Source: JBBQUN01 sp963717115
Lineage (GTDB): Bacteria > Actinomycetota > Acidimicrobiia > Acidimicrobiales > SZUA-35
Reading direction: 5' to 3'
Assembly (NCBI GenBank): GCA_963717115.1
Contig: CAVQVO010000002.1
Span: 496,001 to 560,000 of the forward strand
Length of the DNA stretch: 64,000 nucleotides
Shown: positions 27,577 through 38,337 of the stretch, in pieces
How positions within the stretch are numbered: the stretch's first letter is position 1
Layout of the letters: every line of letters starts with the position of its first letter
Notes under the pieces: generated by a model
What the model was told of the DNA's origin: nothing
Seen by the model: only the letters and a program-made list of their open reading frames with translations
The model's database searches: none
Made by a program: the position numbers and the translations under genes

Positions 27577-30500
27577 AAGTGGCGACGCCGGCGGTTGGTG
27601 AGGATCACCGCTGCGCCACCGACCCCCATCATGATCGCCGCCCAGAGCACCAGATCCAGGGTGTTCGACCCGGTGAAGGCGAGTGCCCCGGACGGACCCG
27701 ACACCGAGGCGACGGCCCCGTCGCGGGTGGTGGCCCCGACCGACGGCGAGAGGCCGAGCTGGGTGGTGAGCGTGTTGCCCGGCGTGGCGAGCGTGTCGTA
27801 GATGCTCGCCACCAGGCCGGGATCGAGCGGCACGCCGTTGACGGCGTTCCCACCCGAGACCGTGGCGTTGTTGACGACCGCCCCGGTGGCGTTGGCCGAC
27901 ACCCGCACCACCAGATCGATGGTCCACGTACTGTCGACCGCCATCGGCATCGGGTTGACACAGGTCACCAGATCGCCGACCACCGAACAGCTCGTTCCCG
28001 CCGTCGACGACGACGAGGACACGTAGGACAGGGAGTTGGGAAGGTCGTCGACCACGGTGACCGTGCCACGCGTGGCCGACGGACCGAGATTGGTCACCAC
28101 GAGCCGGTAGGTCGCCGTCGACCCCGCCCGCAGGGATCCCGACAGCGACTTGTCGATGTCGATCACCGAGAACGGCACCGCCGTCGGATCGGCGTCGGTG
28201 TCGTTGCCGGGATTGGGGTCGAACGTCGGGCTCTCGACCGACGCCGTGTTGATCACGGTCGGGATGGCCGTCACGGCGACGTCGACGCGGATCTCGATGT
28301 CGGAGCGCAGACCGGCGACCATCGAGGTCGGTGTGCCCGCAGGATCGACGAGCGTGCAGGTCACGGTCGGCGCAGCCGAGACACAGGCCCAGTCGTCACC
28401 GTCGGCGCCGACGAACGTCGTGCCGTCCGGAAGGGTGTCGGTGACCACGATGGGTGCTTCGGCGGTGCCGGCCCCCTGGTTGGTGATCGCCAGCGTCCAC
28501 CGATTGGTCGACCCGACGGTGAAATCACCGACGTGGCTCTTGTCGATGGCCAGATCGGCCTCGATGCGGTAGCCGAAGTCGACGTCGGGCCGGTCCTCGC
28601 CGTCGCCGAGGGTCAGGTCGGCCACGTGACGGGTGTCGGTGCCGTCGAGGTCGTGGGTCGGACCGGCGCCCGACGGCAGGGTCGACGCCGTGACCGTGAC
28701 CGTGTGGTCACCGGCCGGCAGATCGGTGAAACCGTAGGTTCCGTCGCCGGCCGTGGTGGTGGTCTCGGTGAAGGTCGCCCCGGTCACCGGGTCGGTCCAG
28801 ACGAGGGTGATCTCGACGCCACCGAGCCGAGGCTCGCCGGCATCGATCACCCCGTCGCCGTCGTCGTCACGCCAGACGGTGTCTCCCAGCGAACCGGTCC
28901 CGGCGACCGAGAAGTCCTGATCCAGGTCGTCGGGAACGAGCGCGTCGAGCGTCACGCTCGAGGTGTTGGCCGTCCCGATGCCGTCGGCATCGAAGGTCGG
29001 AACCACGCCGCCGGGAAGGGTGGACGGCACCAGGGTCACGGTGTAGTCACCGTGCGGAAGTCCGTCGAGCCGGTAGAAGCCGTCGGCGTCGGTGGTGACC
29101 GTCACCGTCATGTCGGGACCGCTGGTCGGGTTGGTCCAGACGATCGTCAGGTCGACATCGGGCAGGCCGAAGTCGCCGGGGTCGATCGCATCGGTCCCCG
29201 AGACGTCCCGATCGAGCCACACGGTGTCGCCGAGGGAACCGGCGCCGTGGTAGCCGAAGTCCTGGTCGAGATCGATCGGTGCGCCGGCGGTGAGCGTCGT
29301 CGTCGACACGTGGGGGGTGCCGATGCCATCGGCGTCATGGGTGGGCACGAAGCCCGACGGCAGGTCGGTGGCATCGACGGTGATCGTGAACACCGTGTCG
29401 AACGGCAGGTCGTCGAAGGCGTAGACGCCGTCGGCGTCGGTGGTGTCGACCACCGTGATCACCGAACCGTCGGGGCCGGTGTAGGTGAGGGTGACGTCGA
29501 CGTCGCCGAGGGCCACCTCGTCGGCTCCCACGGCGCCATCGCCGTCGCGGTCGAACCACACCACGTCGCCGATCGATCCGGCGCCCGTGTACGAGAAGTC
29601 CTGATCGAGACGATCGGGGTTCAGTGCATCGAGTGTGGTGTTCGACACGTGCACGGAGGTCACGCCGTCGGCGTCGAAGGTCGCGACGTCGAGACCGGCC
29701 GGAAGCGTCGAGGCGACGACATCGACCCGGTAGGGACCGAACGCCAGGTTGCCGACGACCCATTCGCCGTTGCCGTCGCTGGTCGCGGCGTAGGCCACGT
29801 CGTCGGCACTCTCGTCGGGAATCGTCCCGAGGTCGTCACCGATGACCCCGTCGAAGCCACCGAAGGTGACGACGAGGTCGATGCCGGCGAGCGCCTGGTC
29901 CTGTCCGGCGAACACCCCGGAACCGACCGGATCGGTCGTGCCGTCGGCGTCCTGGTCGAACCAGACCGTGTCACCGATCGAGCCGACACCGGTGTAGGAG
30001 AAGTCCTGGTCGAGTCGGTCGGGGGTGACCCCGTCGAGCGTGACCGAGGAGGTGTCGGCCGAGATGATGCCGTCGGCGTCGAACGACGCCGTCAGACCCG
30101 AGGGAAGACCGGTCGCGACCACCGAGACCACATGGTCACCGTACGGAAGGTGGGTCACGACGTACGACCCGTCGGGCGCCGTGGTCGTCGTGATCGTGAC
30201 GTCCGAGCCCTGGGGGTTCGTCCAGGTGACGGTGACGTCGACGCCGCCGATCCCGGGTTCCCCGGGGTCGGGTGCGGCACCGGCCGAACCGTCGATGTCG
30301 AACCACACGAGGTCGCCCAGCGAGCCGAGCCCGCGGTAGCCGAAGTCCTGATCGAGCTGGGTCCGGCTGCCCGACGCCAACGTCACCGCCGAGGTGTTCG
30401 GGGTCGTCACCGCACCGTCGGCATCGAAGGTCTGGACCAGACCCGCGGGAATCGTGAGCGGGTCGACGGTCACGGTGAACTCGCCGTCGGGGAGGTTGTC

Positions 30501-33500
30501 GAACAGGTAGTTGCCGGCGGCATCGGTGGTCGTGGTCTGGGTGACGTCGTCGCCCCCACCGGGCAGTCCGTCGCCGCCGAACCACACGAGGGTCACCGTG
30601 ACACCCGAGAATCCGACCTCGATCGGACCGGACTGCACGCCGTCGCCGTCGTGGTCGAACCACACGGTGTCACCGATCCGGCCGTCGGTCTCGCCGGTGT
30701 AGGCGAAGTCCTGATCGAGACGATCGGGCGTGATGGCGTCGAGCGCCACCAGCGAGACATGAGGCGTCCCGACGCCGTCGTCGTCATGGGTGGGACTGGT
30801 CAGACCCGGCGGAAGGTCCGAGGCATCGGCGGTCACCGAGTAGTTGCCGTGGGGCAATCCGGTCACGAGGTAGTTCCCGGACCCGTCGGTGGTGTCGGTG
30901 AACGTGAAGTCGTCACCGTCGCCGAGCGTGCCGTTGGCGCCGGCCCAGACGATCGTCAGATCGACGCCGGGAAGGCCGGCGTCGCCGGCATCGGGGATGC
31001 CGTCGGTCTCGGTGCCGTCGATGTCGAAGAACACCGTGTCACCGATCGAGCCGAGGCCGCGATACCCGAAGTCCTGGTCGAGGTCGACGTTGTCGACGGC
31101 GGTCAGATCGACCACCGAGGAATTTGCGGTTCCGATGCCGTCGGCGTCGAACGTCGGTGCGAGCCCACCGGGGATCGTTGCGGTGTCGACCGTGACCGTG
31201 AACCGGCCGTGGGGCAGGTTTGCGAACCCGTAGGTGCCGTCGAACGCGGTGACGGTGGTGAGCACGACGTCGTCGGCATCACCGGCGATCCCGTTCGGAC
31301 CGTCCCAGGTGGCGCGAACGGTGGCCCCACCGAGGCCGGGTTCCCCGGGATCGATGGTGCCGTCGGCGTCGTCGTCGAACCAGACCGTGTCGCCGAGCGA
31401 ACCGGTGCCGGTGTAGGAGAAGTCGATGTCGAGTTGGGCCTCGGCGGGATCGAGCACCACGTCGACGACGTGGGCCGTTCCGGTGCCGTCGAGATCGAAC
31501 GTGGCGAGGTCGAGCCCGTTGGGCAGGTCGCCCGAGTCGAGCGTGATCCGGTAGTCGCCGACGGGCACGTTCGGGAACAGGTAGTTGCCCGCGGCATCGG
31601 TGGTGGTCAGGAAGTCGATGTCGTCGCCGTTGCCGAGGACGTCGTCCCAGCCGGCCCAGGTGGCGGTGATGTCGACACCGGGGATCCCGGGCTCGCCGGC
31701 TCCATTGGTGGCGCCACCGGAGTTGTCGGCGTCCCACCAGACCTTGTCACCGAGTTGCTGGGTGCCATCGGGGGTGTACCCGAAGTCGAACGCCAGGTCG
31801 GCGATGGGACCGGAGGGCAGCACCGTGTCGCCGGTGGTGATCTGCTCGGTGGTCGCGTCGTCGACGGTGCCGTCGCGGTCGTAGCTCTGGGTCAGCCCGG
31901 ACAGGTTCGGTGAGGCGGTGTCGACGGTGACGGTGACGTCGGTGTCGGCCGGCAGCCCGACGGCGAGCGGCACGCCATAGGAGCCGTCCCCGGCGGTCAC
32001 CGTCGAGTAGCTCTGCGGTGCACCGGTCGCCGGATCGTCCCACGTGATGTCGACGGCGACGCCGGGGATACCCGGCTCGCTCGGGTCCTGGATCCCGTCG
32101 GCGTCGAGATCGAGCCAGATGAAGTCACCGAGGCTCGTCGGCACGACCTCGATGGTGACCGAATCCTGGTCGTCCTCGGACGGGGTGTCGTTGCCCGGGA
32201 TCGAGTCGGCGTCGTACTGATCGGCGGTTGCGGCCTGGGCGATGTTGGTCACCGGACCGAGTGCGACCAGGCGCGTCCGCAGGGTGAGCGTGACCTGGCC
32301 ACCGTCGGGGATGGTGCCGATGGTCCACACGTTGGTGCCCGAGTCGAACGAGCCCTGCGTGGCGAGGACCACCGAGTCGAAGGCCAGTTCCGACGGATCG
32401 AGGACGTCGCTGATCGACACGGTGGTCGCCGGATCGGGTCCGACGTTGTCGACGACGACGGTGTAGTTCACGTACGAACCGAACCAGTACGGGCCGTTGG
32501 CGGCGTCGGCGTCGAGTTCGACCGGGGAGATCGTCTTGTCGACCTCGAGGTCGGCGCGGGCGATGAACACGTCGTCGGTGTCGGTGTCGGAGTAGGTCGG
32601 CGCGGGCGTGCCGCCGGGTCCATCCGGATCACAGCAACTGGTCGAACCGGTGGCGTCCTCACCGATCACCGAGACGCTGTTGGTGTGGGGGTTGGTCGGA
32701 CCGGTGTGGGCGATCCCGATCGCCGGGCTCGAGACCAGGGCGGCCGATCGGGGGGTGGCCGTCATCGTGATCACGATGGTCTGGCCGGGACCCAGCGGCT
32801 GGGCCGGTCCGGCCACGAGATCGGCCCACTGCAGCGTCTCGACGTTGAGCGAGGCCGGGTCGTTGCAGAGGCCGGTGTCGGCGGAGCAGACGGGCTCGAC
32901 GGGCGCCGTTCCGTATGGGGTGGTGACGGTGGCCGAGGCCGGATCGTAGGTCCAGCCCTCGGGCAGGACGTCGCTGACGTCCACGTTGTGCGCCGGGGCA
33001 ACGGCATCGGTGTTGGTGATCGTGATCGTCCAGGTGAACGGCTGATCGAGACGCACGTCGTCCACGTCCTGACCGATCCCCGGTGCCTTGTCGACCGAGA
33101 GCGTCGGGAAGTGGACCTCGACGGTCACGACGTCGGGGGCGACCATGCCCCGGGTGGCGCCGGGGCCGCTGCCGTAGGTGACGATGTCGTCGTTGGCGGG
33201 GTTGTCGAGCACGATCTGGGCCCGCTCGGCCGCCGGGAAGGCGAAGAAGCTCGGCACCGTGACCATGTTCGCGAGGTCCTGTCCTCGCGTCAGGTCGTCG
33301 GAGGCGTCGAGTTCGACGTCGTAGTCGAACGCGGCGACCGCCGCCGGGGCGAGCGGGCCGACGACCGACCACGTGATGGTGCGGTTGGTCTCGCTCCACG
33401 TCCCGACGCTGCCGGAGTTGCCGGTGACGGTGTCGCCGTTCGTCGTCACGGGGGCGCCGCCGGGAGCAGCGAGGGGGTTCAGTCCGACCGGGACGGCGTC

Positions 33501-36500
33501 GACCACCGTGATGTCGTGCGACGGTGAGGTCCCGCCTGCGGTGAGGGTGACGAGGTAGCGCAGCGCGGCACCGGGCCGGGTGTCACAACCGTTGGCCGCC
33601 GTGCCGTCGGCGTCGAGGATGTTGCCGGGCGTCACGTCGCACGCGGGATCGACCAAGGCCGATCCGCCGACGTCGGCGACGTCTTTGTCGATGCGCACCG
33701 ACGGCTCGACCACCGAGAAGGTCTCGGAATCGACACCGGAACCGACCGTCCACGACGGCGAGTCCGGGTCGTCGTAGCCCGCCGGGAGGGGTGCCGGATT
33801 CTGCACGACCTGGTTGCTGCCGTTCCACACCAGCTTGGCGTCGTTGGTGATGCTGTCGGTGGCGAAGGCCGTGGTGTTGACGTGGGCGGTGTAGTCGACG
33901 CTGATCGTGCAGTCACCGTTCGCGAACAGGTCGCCGAGGAACCAGGCGAGACGCCCGTTCACGCCGCCGGTCGGGTGGAACTGCTCGACGTCGACGGCGG
34001 CGAGGCTCGAGCCGGTCGTCAGACCGGTGGCACCGTTCAGCACCTCGCACGAGGGCGAGATCGTCATCGCCCCGAACGAGTCGAAGTCGAGTCGGCCCGG
34101 GAGTTCGTCGAACAGGGTCGTGTCGTAGGCGATGGTGTCGTCCGGGAGGGTCATGGTGACCCGGTAGTCGACCGGAGCGCCGACCGTGGCCGTTGCGAGA
34201 TCATCGGCCGGATTCCCGGGATTGAACGGCTCGATGTCCTTCGTGATCGACGCCGGCGGAACGGCGATGGTGTCGGTGTCGACGTCGTTGTAGAGCCGGG
34301 CGTTCGCCTGGCCCGGGTTGGGGGTCGGGCTCAGGTTCTGGTCGAGCGTGTACCCGCGGAGGCTGGCCGAGTTCGTCCGGCTCGACGAGGCGACCGCCGG
34401 GTCGTCGACCCGGACTCCGTAGGTGAACACCGAACTCGCACCGGGGTCGATTCCGTCGAGCCCGGCCACCCAATCGGTCGGGTTCCACGTGATCTGCCGG
34501 GTGGACTGGGACCAGGTGCCGTTGAAGGCGCCGACGGGGCTCACGCCGGTGGACGGGACCAGATCACCGTTGGCCGTGACGGGGATGCCCCCGGTTCCGA
34601 GCGGGGTGAGACCCACGGGAACGGAGTCGACGACCCGGAGGTCGTGGGCCCGGGACACGTTGGTGACGCCGGCCGTCGGGTTGGAGACGGTGACCTGATA
34701 GGTGACCGTGTCGCCGGGGCCGGCGTTCGGTCCCGTCGGGCTGGTGTGGATCTTGTCGATCTGCGGGTTGGGCTCGACCACGTAGGTGTCGGCGTTGTTG
34801 GACGACAACTGGGGGCTCGGGTTGCCGGCCGAGTCGTTCCAGTTGAAACGGGCGGTGTTGCGCAGGAGGGTCGGCGAGGGGCTGGCGTCGTTGGCGCCGA
34901 CGTTCGTCACCCGGGCGTAGAACGTGATGGTGACCTGGTCGTCGCCCGATCCGGTGGCATTGGTGTACGGGGTCGGGAACACGTAGGTGACGTTCTGTCC
35001 GCTGTTGATCACGGTGCTGCCCGCGAGCGCGGCGGAGCCGGTGGCCGAGGTGGCCCCCGGCGTCAGGTTCGACACGGTGCCCCCGAACAGACCGGGTCCG
35101 GTGTGCCACACGAGGCCGGCGGGCAGCACGTCGCTGATCTGGCCGCCATAGATCGCGGTGCCTGCGGGAACCGTGGCGGTCACCTGGTAGCGGATGATCT
35201 CGCCGATCGTCGCCCGGTTGGCGGCGGCATTGCCGCCTTCGGTGATCCCGGTGGCCTGGGCCTTGACGAGAACCGGGTCCGGGGAGTCGAGGAAGGCCCG
35301 GTCGTCGGCCCGGTCGGTGTTCTGGTTGGCCACGAACGCCGGATTGATGTTGTTCGCCGGGTAGTAGTCGTAGGTTCCGGTCCGGTTGGTCGCACCCTGG
35401 TAGAACGCGACGCCGGCGGTGTTGGTCCAGTTGTCGCCGGCGGTGATGGTGGCCGGGATGGTGAGGTCGTAGGTGAGCGTGAGCCCGGTGCCCATCGCGG
35501 TCGCCTGGGGCACGGTCAGTCCGGTCCAGCCGACGATGCCGGCCGAACAGGTTCCGCCGTTCGAGATGTTGTCGACGTCGGAACAGGTGAAGTCGGTCGG
35601 CAGGACGTCGCGGACCTCGGTCGCCGTCGCGTTCGTGTTGCCCTGGTTCCAGACGTCGACCCGGAAGGTGACCTCGTCACCGATCCGAACCAACTGCGAG
35701 GTCGATCCGCCGAGGCGCGAGCCGTCGAAGTCGGGGCCGTTCACGGCTCCGTTGTTGACGTCCCGAACACCCTTGACCAGACGGACCTCGGGCTCGGTCC
35801 ACTCCGCCGATGCCTCGTCACGGAGTTGGAAGACCAGACCGCCGTTGTTGTTGTGGATCATCTTCTGCAGGTTGGCGTTGATGTCGAACGCCTGACCCTC
35901 GGCGTTGTCGGTGAGTTCGGCGGCAATGGTCCAGCGGAACTCGTTGCCGTTGGCCTCGACGTTGCCGCCGCTGACGTCGAAGGTCACCTGTGACACCGAG
36001 CTGCTCGCCACGGAGGTGGTCGCCAGGGTGTCGACGGAGGTCACCCGGGCCGCCGAGCCGGCGAGGTAGCGATACCCCGGTGGGAGGAGGTCCTGGATCG
36101 TCACGCCCTCGTAGTCGACGTTCGACGGGAACGAGGCGCCGAGTTCGAAACAGACGATGTCGCCCGGCCCGAAGCCGAGTTCGGCCGGACTGCCATCGGA
36201 CCACGTGATGGCGCCGTGACTGGCCGCGCAGGTGCCGGGCGTGACCGACGAGCCGTTGGCCAGCGGCCCGGTCTTGACCCCGATCCGCTTGTCGATCGTC
36301 GGCAGCAGGTTGTCGAGACCGGCCGAGGCCGTGTCACCGTCGATTCCGGTCCCCGGTGTCGTGGGATCCGGGTCGGCGGGGTCGGGGGCGAGCGAGGCAT
36401 CGGCGACGGAGTCGGGACCCGACACTTCGACTTCGTTCGTGACGGTGTCGCCGGCGAGTACCGGCTCACCGGCGAGCTGGGCGAGCCCACCGCGATAGGA

Positions 36501-38162
36501 CTGGCGGACCACGCTCGCGTAGGTGATGGTCAGGGTGCCGTCGGCGTCGAGGTCGGCGAGGGCCGCGTTGTCGAGATCGGAGAAGTCCCACACCAGTTCG
36601 AACCGACCGGTGCCGTACGGGCCGCCGGTCGGCAGCTCACGAACCCGGGCGACGTCGACCGGGGTGCCGTTGATCGTCGACCGCACGGTGCCCTGTCCGG
36701 GACAGTCGGTGGTGTTCCATCCCGAGGACGGGGTGGCGTCGGCGTTGTACGTCCCGAGGAAACACAGGGCCGACGGCATGAGATCGCGGACGACGAGATC
36801 GGCGAAGTCGCGGTATTCGGAGGTGGTGATCGTGAGCGTGGTGGTGACGATCGTTCCCTGGCTCAGCGAGCCCGTCGAGGACTTGGTGATGACGAGGTCC
36901 TCGGCCTCGGTGACGTGGGTGTCGTCGGCGGTGACGCTCGAGCCGGCCGGGGTGTAGGTGCCGGTCGCGACGGCCACGTTGTCGATCCCCGGTTCGGGCG
37001 CATCGAGCAGCTCGGGGTCGGCGTTGGTCGTGCGGTCCGGTTCGCCGGTGGACGGACCGGTGTTGTTGTCGAGGTTGCGACCCTGGTTGCGGCTGTTGGC
37101 GGCCGGGGGGCTCGCCGCGAACGGTCGGTTCTCGAACCGGGGGATGCCGGCCTGATAGCGGACGTTCACGATCTGACCCGGCGTGAGGTTGCCGATGGTC
37201 CAGTCGACGATCGTGTCGCCGCCGAGCGCCGTCGCGACGCTGGTGGGCACCTCGAGCGGCGTCGGCGCGCAGCCTGCGCCGGTGGCCACCGGCCCCGAAC
37301 CGATCCATTCCTCGCCGACCGTGGTGTTGTCCGCGGCGTAGTAGTCGTCGCAGCCGAGGAACTCGAGACCCGGATGCAGGGTGTCGCGCAGCGTGACGGC
37401 GTTGACCGGATAGTCGGGGTTGTTCTCGATCTGGACGGTGTAGAGGCCGCCGGTGGTGCCACTGGCCCCGTCGAATCCGTTCGCATGGACGCCGCGCAGC
37501 AGCTCACCGGGACCGGTCTTCGTGACCCGGAACGGGATCACGTCGACGACCCGGGACGCCGTGGCATTGCCGTCGAAGTCACCCGTGAACGCACCGGTCG
37601 CCGGACTCCAGTTGGGAATGGTGAAGGCGTCCAGGCTGGCCGCCGCCTCGGCGTTGTTCGTGAACGACGAGCCGACGGGCACGGTGAGCGCGCCGGTGGT
37701 GCCACCGACGAAATCGGGATTGGTGTCGACGGTGAGCGAGACCGAGGACTGCGAATCGGCCGGCAGATCCGACACGTTCTCCCAGATGATCGTGGTCCGG
37801 CCGACCGTCGGGACGTCGTCGAGGATCGCCGTCGGCGCCGGGTCCGCCGACACGAAGTCGACACCGACGGGCAGGACGTCGCGGAAGGAGAGGTTGTAGA
37901 GGAACGCGTTCGACGACTGGCTGCCGGTTGCGGTCAGCGTGAAGGTGATCTGCTCACCGATCAGGGCCTCGCCCCCGACGTCGTCGGTCTTGGACAGCGT
38001 GAAGTTGTCGGCCGGTCCGGCCGAAGCCGGGGTCGGCGACAACACCGGAACCGCTCCCGGGAGCATCGTCGCGAGCACACCCATCGTGGCCAGGACGGCC
38101 ACGAGGCGCTTCGAGAATTGCGCTCGGGGGCCCGGTTGGTGGGCATTCGTTGTCATGGACAC
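27570..38162 (-). CDS. Giant cell-wall-anchored protein with DUF11 and SdrD-B-like repeats, LAFTG sorting signal
   Basis: A 3530-residue surface protein. A Sec signal peptide (basic KRLVAVLATMGVLATMLPG, cleavage near PASAG) is followed by about 2000 residues of DUF11-type repeats (phrases such as DVLPVGVDFVSA, VTYQVTVSNPTA), then ten SdrD-B-like modules each opening SLGDTVWFDxDxDG and containing the PGEPGLGGV-type turn, two more DUF11 modules, and a C-terminal signal: LAFTG (3494-3498), a hydrophobic helix and RRRR. LAXTG is the class E sortase motif. Asp-rich turns in the SdrD-B modules suggest Ca2+ binding. GTG 38162 lies 6 nt after GGAG; ATG 38156 is an alternative. The role in adhesion or as an envelope stalk is inference. 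Confidence 0.93.
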   Translation of the reverse strand: MSMTTNAHQPGPRAQFSKRLVAVLATMGVLATMLPGAVPVLSPTPASAGPADNFTLSKTDDVGGEALIGEQITFTLTATGSQSSNAFLYNLSFRDVLPVGVDFVSADPAPTAILDDVPTVGRTTIIWENVSDLPADSQSSVSLTVDTNPDFVGGTTGALTVPVGSSFTNNAEAAASLDAFTIPNWSPATGAFTGDFDGNATASRVVDVIPFRVTKTGPGELLRGVHANGFDGASGTTGGLYTVQIENNPDYPVNAVTLRDTLHPGLEFLGCDDYYAADNTTVGEEWIGSGPVATGAGCAPTPLEVPTSVATALGGDTIVDWTIGNLTPGQIVNVRYQAGIPRFENRPFAASPPAANSRNQGRNLDNNTGPSTGEPDRTTNADPELLDAPEPGIDNVAVATGTYTPAGSSVTADDTHVTEAEDLVITKSSTGSLSQGTIVTTTLTITTSEYRDFADLVVRDLMPSALCFLGTYNADATPSSGWNTTDCPGQGTVRSTINGTPVDVARVRELPTGGPYGTGRFELVWDFSDLDNAALADLDADGTLTITYASVVRQSYRGGLAQLAGEPVLAGDTVTNEVEVSGPDSVADASLAPDPADPDPTTPGTGIDGDTASAGLDNLLPTIDKRIGVKTGPLANGSSVTPGTCAASHGAITWSDGSPAELGFGPGDIVCFELGASFPSNVDYEGVTIQDLLPPGYRYLAGSAARVTSVDTLATTSVASSSVSQVTFDVSGGNVEANGNEFRWTIAAELTDNAEGQAFDINANLQKMIHNNNGGLVFQLRDEASAEWTEPEVRLVKGVRDVNNGAVNGPDFDGSRLGGSTSQLVRIGDEVTFRVDVWNQGNTNATATEVRDVLPTDFTCSDVDNISNGGTCSAGIVGWTGLTVPQATAMGTGLTLTYDLTIPATITAGDNWTNTAGVAFYQGATNRTGTYDYYPANNINPAFVANQNTDRADDRAFLDSPDPVLVKAQATGITEGGNAAANRATIGEIIRYQVTATVPAGTAIYGGQISDVLPAGLVWHTGPGLFGGTVSNLTPGATSATGSAALAGSTVINSGQNVTYVFPTPYTNATGSGDDQVTITFYARVTNVGANDASPSPTLLRNTARFNWNDSAGNPSPQLSSNNADTYVVEPNPQIDKIHTSPTGPNAGPGDTVTYQVTVSNPTAGVTNVSRAHDLRVVDSVPVGLTPLGTGGIPVTANGDLVPSTGVSPVGAFNGTWSQSTRQITWNPTDWVAGLDGIDPGASSVFTYGVRVDDPAVASSSRTNSASLRGYTLDQNLSPTPNPGQANARLYNDVDTDTIAVPPASITKDIEPFNPGNPADDLATATVGAPVDYRVTMTLPDDTIAYDTTLFDELPGRLDFDSFGAMTISPSCEVLNGATGLTTGSSLAAVDVEQFHPTGGVNGRLAWFLGDLFANGDCTISVDYTAHVNTTAFATDSITNDAKLVWNGSNQVVQNPAPLPAGYDDPDSPSWTVGSGVDSETFSVVEPSVRIDKDVADVGGSALVDPACDVTPGNILDADGTAANGCDTRPGAALRYLVTLTAGGTSPSHDITVVDAVPVGLNPLAAPGGAPVTTNGDTVTGNSGSVGTWSETNRTITWSVVGPLAPAAVAAFDYDVELDASDDLTRGQDLANMVTVPSFFAFPAAERAQIVLDNPANDDIVTYGSGPGATRGMVAPDVVTVEVHFPTLSVDKAPGIGQDVDDVRLDQPFTWTITITNTDAVAPAHNVDVSDVLPEGWTYDPASATVTTPYGTAPVEPVCSADTGLCNDPASLNVETLQWADLVAGPAQPLGPGQTIVITMTATPRSAALVSSPAIGIAHTGPTNPHTNSVSVIGEDATGSTSCCDPDGPGGTPAPTYSDTDTDDVFIARADLEVDKTISPVELDADAANGPYWFGSYVNYTVVVDNVGPDPATTVSISDVLDPSELAFDSVVLATQGSFDSGTNVWTIGTIPDGGQVTLTLRTRLVALGPVTNIAQAATADQYDADSIPGNDTPSEDDQDSVTIEVVPTSLGDFIWLDLDADGIQDPSEPGIPGVAVDITWDDPATGAPQSYSTVTAGDGSYGVPLAVGLPADTDVTVTVDTASPNLSGLTQSYDRDGTVDDATTEQITTGDTVLPSGPIADLAFDFGYTPDGTQQLGDKVWWDADNSGGATNGAGEPGIPGVDITATWAGWDDVLGNGDDIDFLTTTDAAGNYLFPNVPVGDYRITLDSGDLPNGLDLATFDLDGTGTAHVVDVVLDPAEAQLDIDFSYTGTGSLGDTVWFDDDADGTIDPGEPGLGGATVRATWDGPNGIAGDADDVVLTTVTAFDGTYGFANLPHGRFTVTVDTATIPGGLAPTFDADGIGTANSSVVDLTAVDNVDLDQDFGYRGLGSIGDTVFFDIDGTETDGIPDAGDAGLPGVDLTIVWAGANGTLGDGDDFTFTDTTDGSGNYLVTGLPHGNYSVTADASDLPPGLTSPTHDDDGVGTPHVSLVALDAITPDRLDQDFAYTGETDGRIGDTVWFDHDGDGVQSGPIEVGFSGVTVTLVWFGGDGLPGGGDDVTQTTTTDAAGNYLFDNLPDGEFTVTVDPLTIPAGLVQTFDADGAVTTPNTSAVTLASGSRTQLDQDFGYRGLGSLGDLVWFDIDGSAGAAPDPGEPGIGGVDVTVTWTNPQGSDVTITTTTAPDGSYVVTHLPYGDHVVSVVATGLPSGLTASFDADGIISADTSSVTLDGVTPDRLDQDFSYTGVGSIGDTVWFDQDADGTTDPVGSGVFAGQDQALAGIDLVVTFGGFDGVIGDDLGTIPDESADDVAYAATSDGNGEWVVGNLAFGPYRVDVVASTLPAGLDVATFDADGVTSVHVSNTTLDALNPDRLDQDFSYTGAGSIGDVVWFDRDGDGAVGADEVALGDVDVTLTYTGPDGSVITVVDTTDADGVYAFDDLPFDTVFTITVDATDLPSGFVPTHDADGIGTPHVSTTTLTAGAPIDLDQDFGYHGAGSLGDTVWLDRDVSGTDAIDPGDFGLPDVDLTIVWTNPTSGPDMTVTVTTDADGFYRLDGLPHGDYTVTLVPSTLPGGVVPTFDADGIGTANTSSVTLDALVPDDLDQDFSVAGTGSLGDTVWRDDDGDGVIDAGEPRLGGVEITLVWTDPVTGATFTETTTTAGDGTYGFTDLPAGDHTVTVTASTLPSGAGPTHDLDGTDTRHVADLTLGDGEDRPDVDFGYRIEADLAIDKSHVGDFTVGSTNRWTLAITNQGAGTAEAPIVVTDTLPDGTTFVGADGDDWACVSAAPTVTCTLVDPAGTPTSMVAGLRSDIEIRVDVAVTAIPTVINTASVESPTFDPNPGNDTDADPTAVPFSVIDIDKSLSGSLRAGSTATYRLVVTNLGPSATRGTVTVVDDLPNSLSYVSSSSSTAGTSCSVVGDLVTCVNPMPMAVDSTWTIDLVVRVSANATGAVVNNATVSGGNAVNGVPLDPGLVASIYDTLATPGNTLTTQLGLSPSVGATTRDGAVASVSGPSGALAFTGSNTLDLVLWAAIMMGVGGAAVILTNRRRRHFV
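28560..32140 (-). repeat. Ten tandem coding modules (SdrD-B-like) inside the giant gene
   Basis: Within the giant gene, about ten modules of 100-130 codons start with S(L/I)GDxVWFD and end DxDQDFGY or similar. The DNA copies are related but diverged, so they arose by old duplications and can still act as sites of recombination or misassembly. Module count may vary between strains. Confidence 0.85.
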
Positions 38163-38325
38163 GACCTACTCCAGAGGGAATGACACACCCGTCGTCGCAC
38201 GGGCGATCTGAACTCGTATCGGTCGCGGAGGCCTCGACGTGAGGGCACGAGCCTGCGGCGGGTACCCTCCGGAGGCCCCGAGACGGCCTGCCCGAGCGGC
38301 CCTGGCCCGCCTCGCCGACCCTGGC

Positions 38326-38331
38326 TAGGGT
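38326..38331 (+). promoter_or_regulatory. Predicted -10 box TAGGGT, leaderless start
   Basis: TAGGGT ends 6 nt before the ATG at 38338. The 175-bp region to the divergent giant gene holds the promoters of both. Confidence 0.5.
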
Positions 38332-38337
38332 TCGGGC

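Noticed and set aside
27579..31913. A 1444-codon open frame on the plus strand opposite the giant gene
   Set aside because: It mirrors the repeat structure of the minus-strand coding frame, has Arg/Gly/Asp-rich composition and no start signal; G+C-rich DNA often leaves the opposite frame open.
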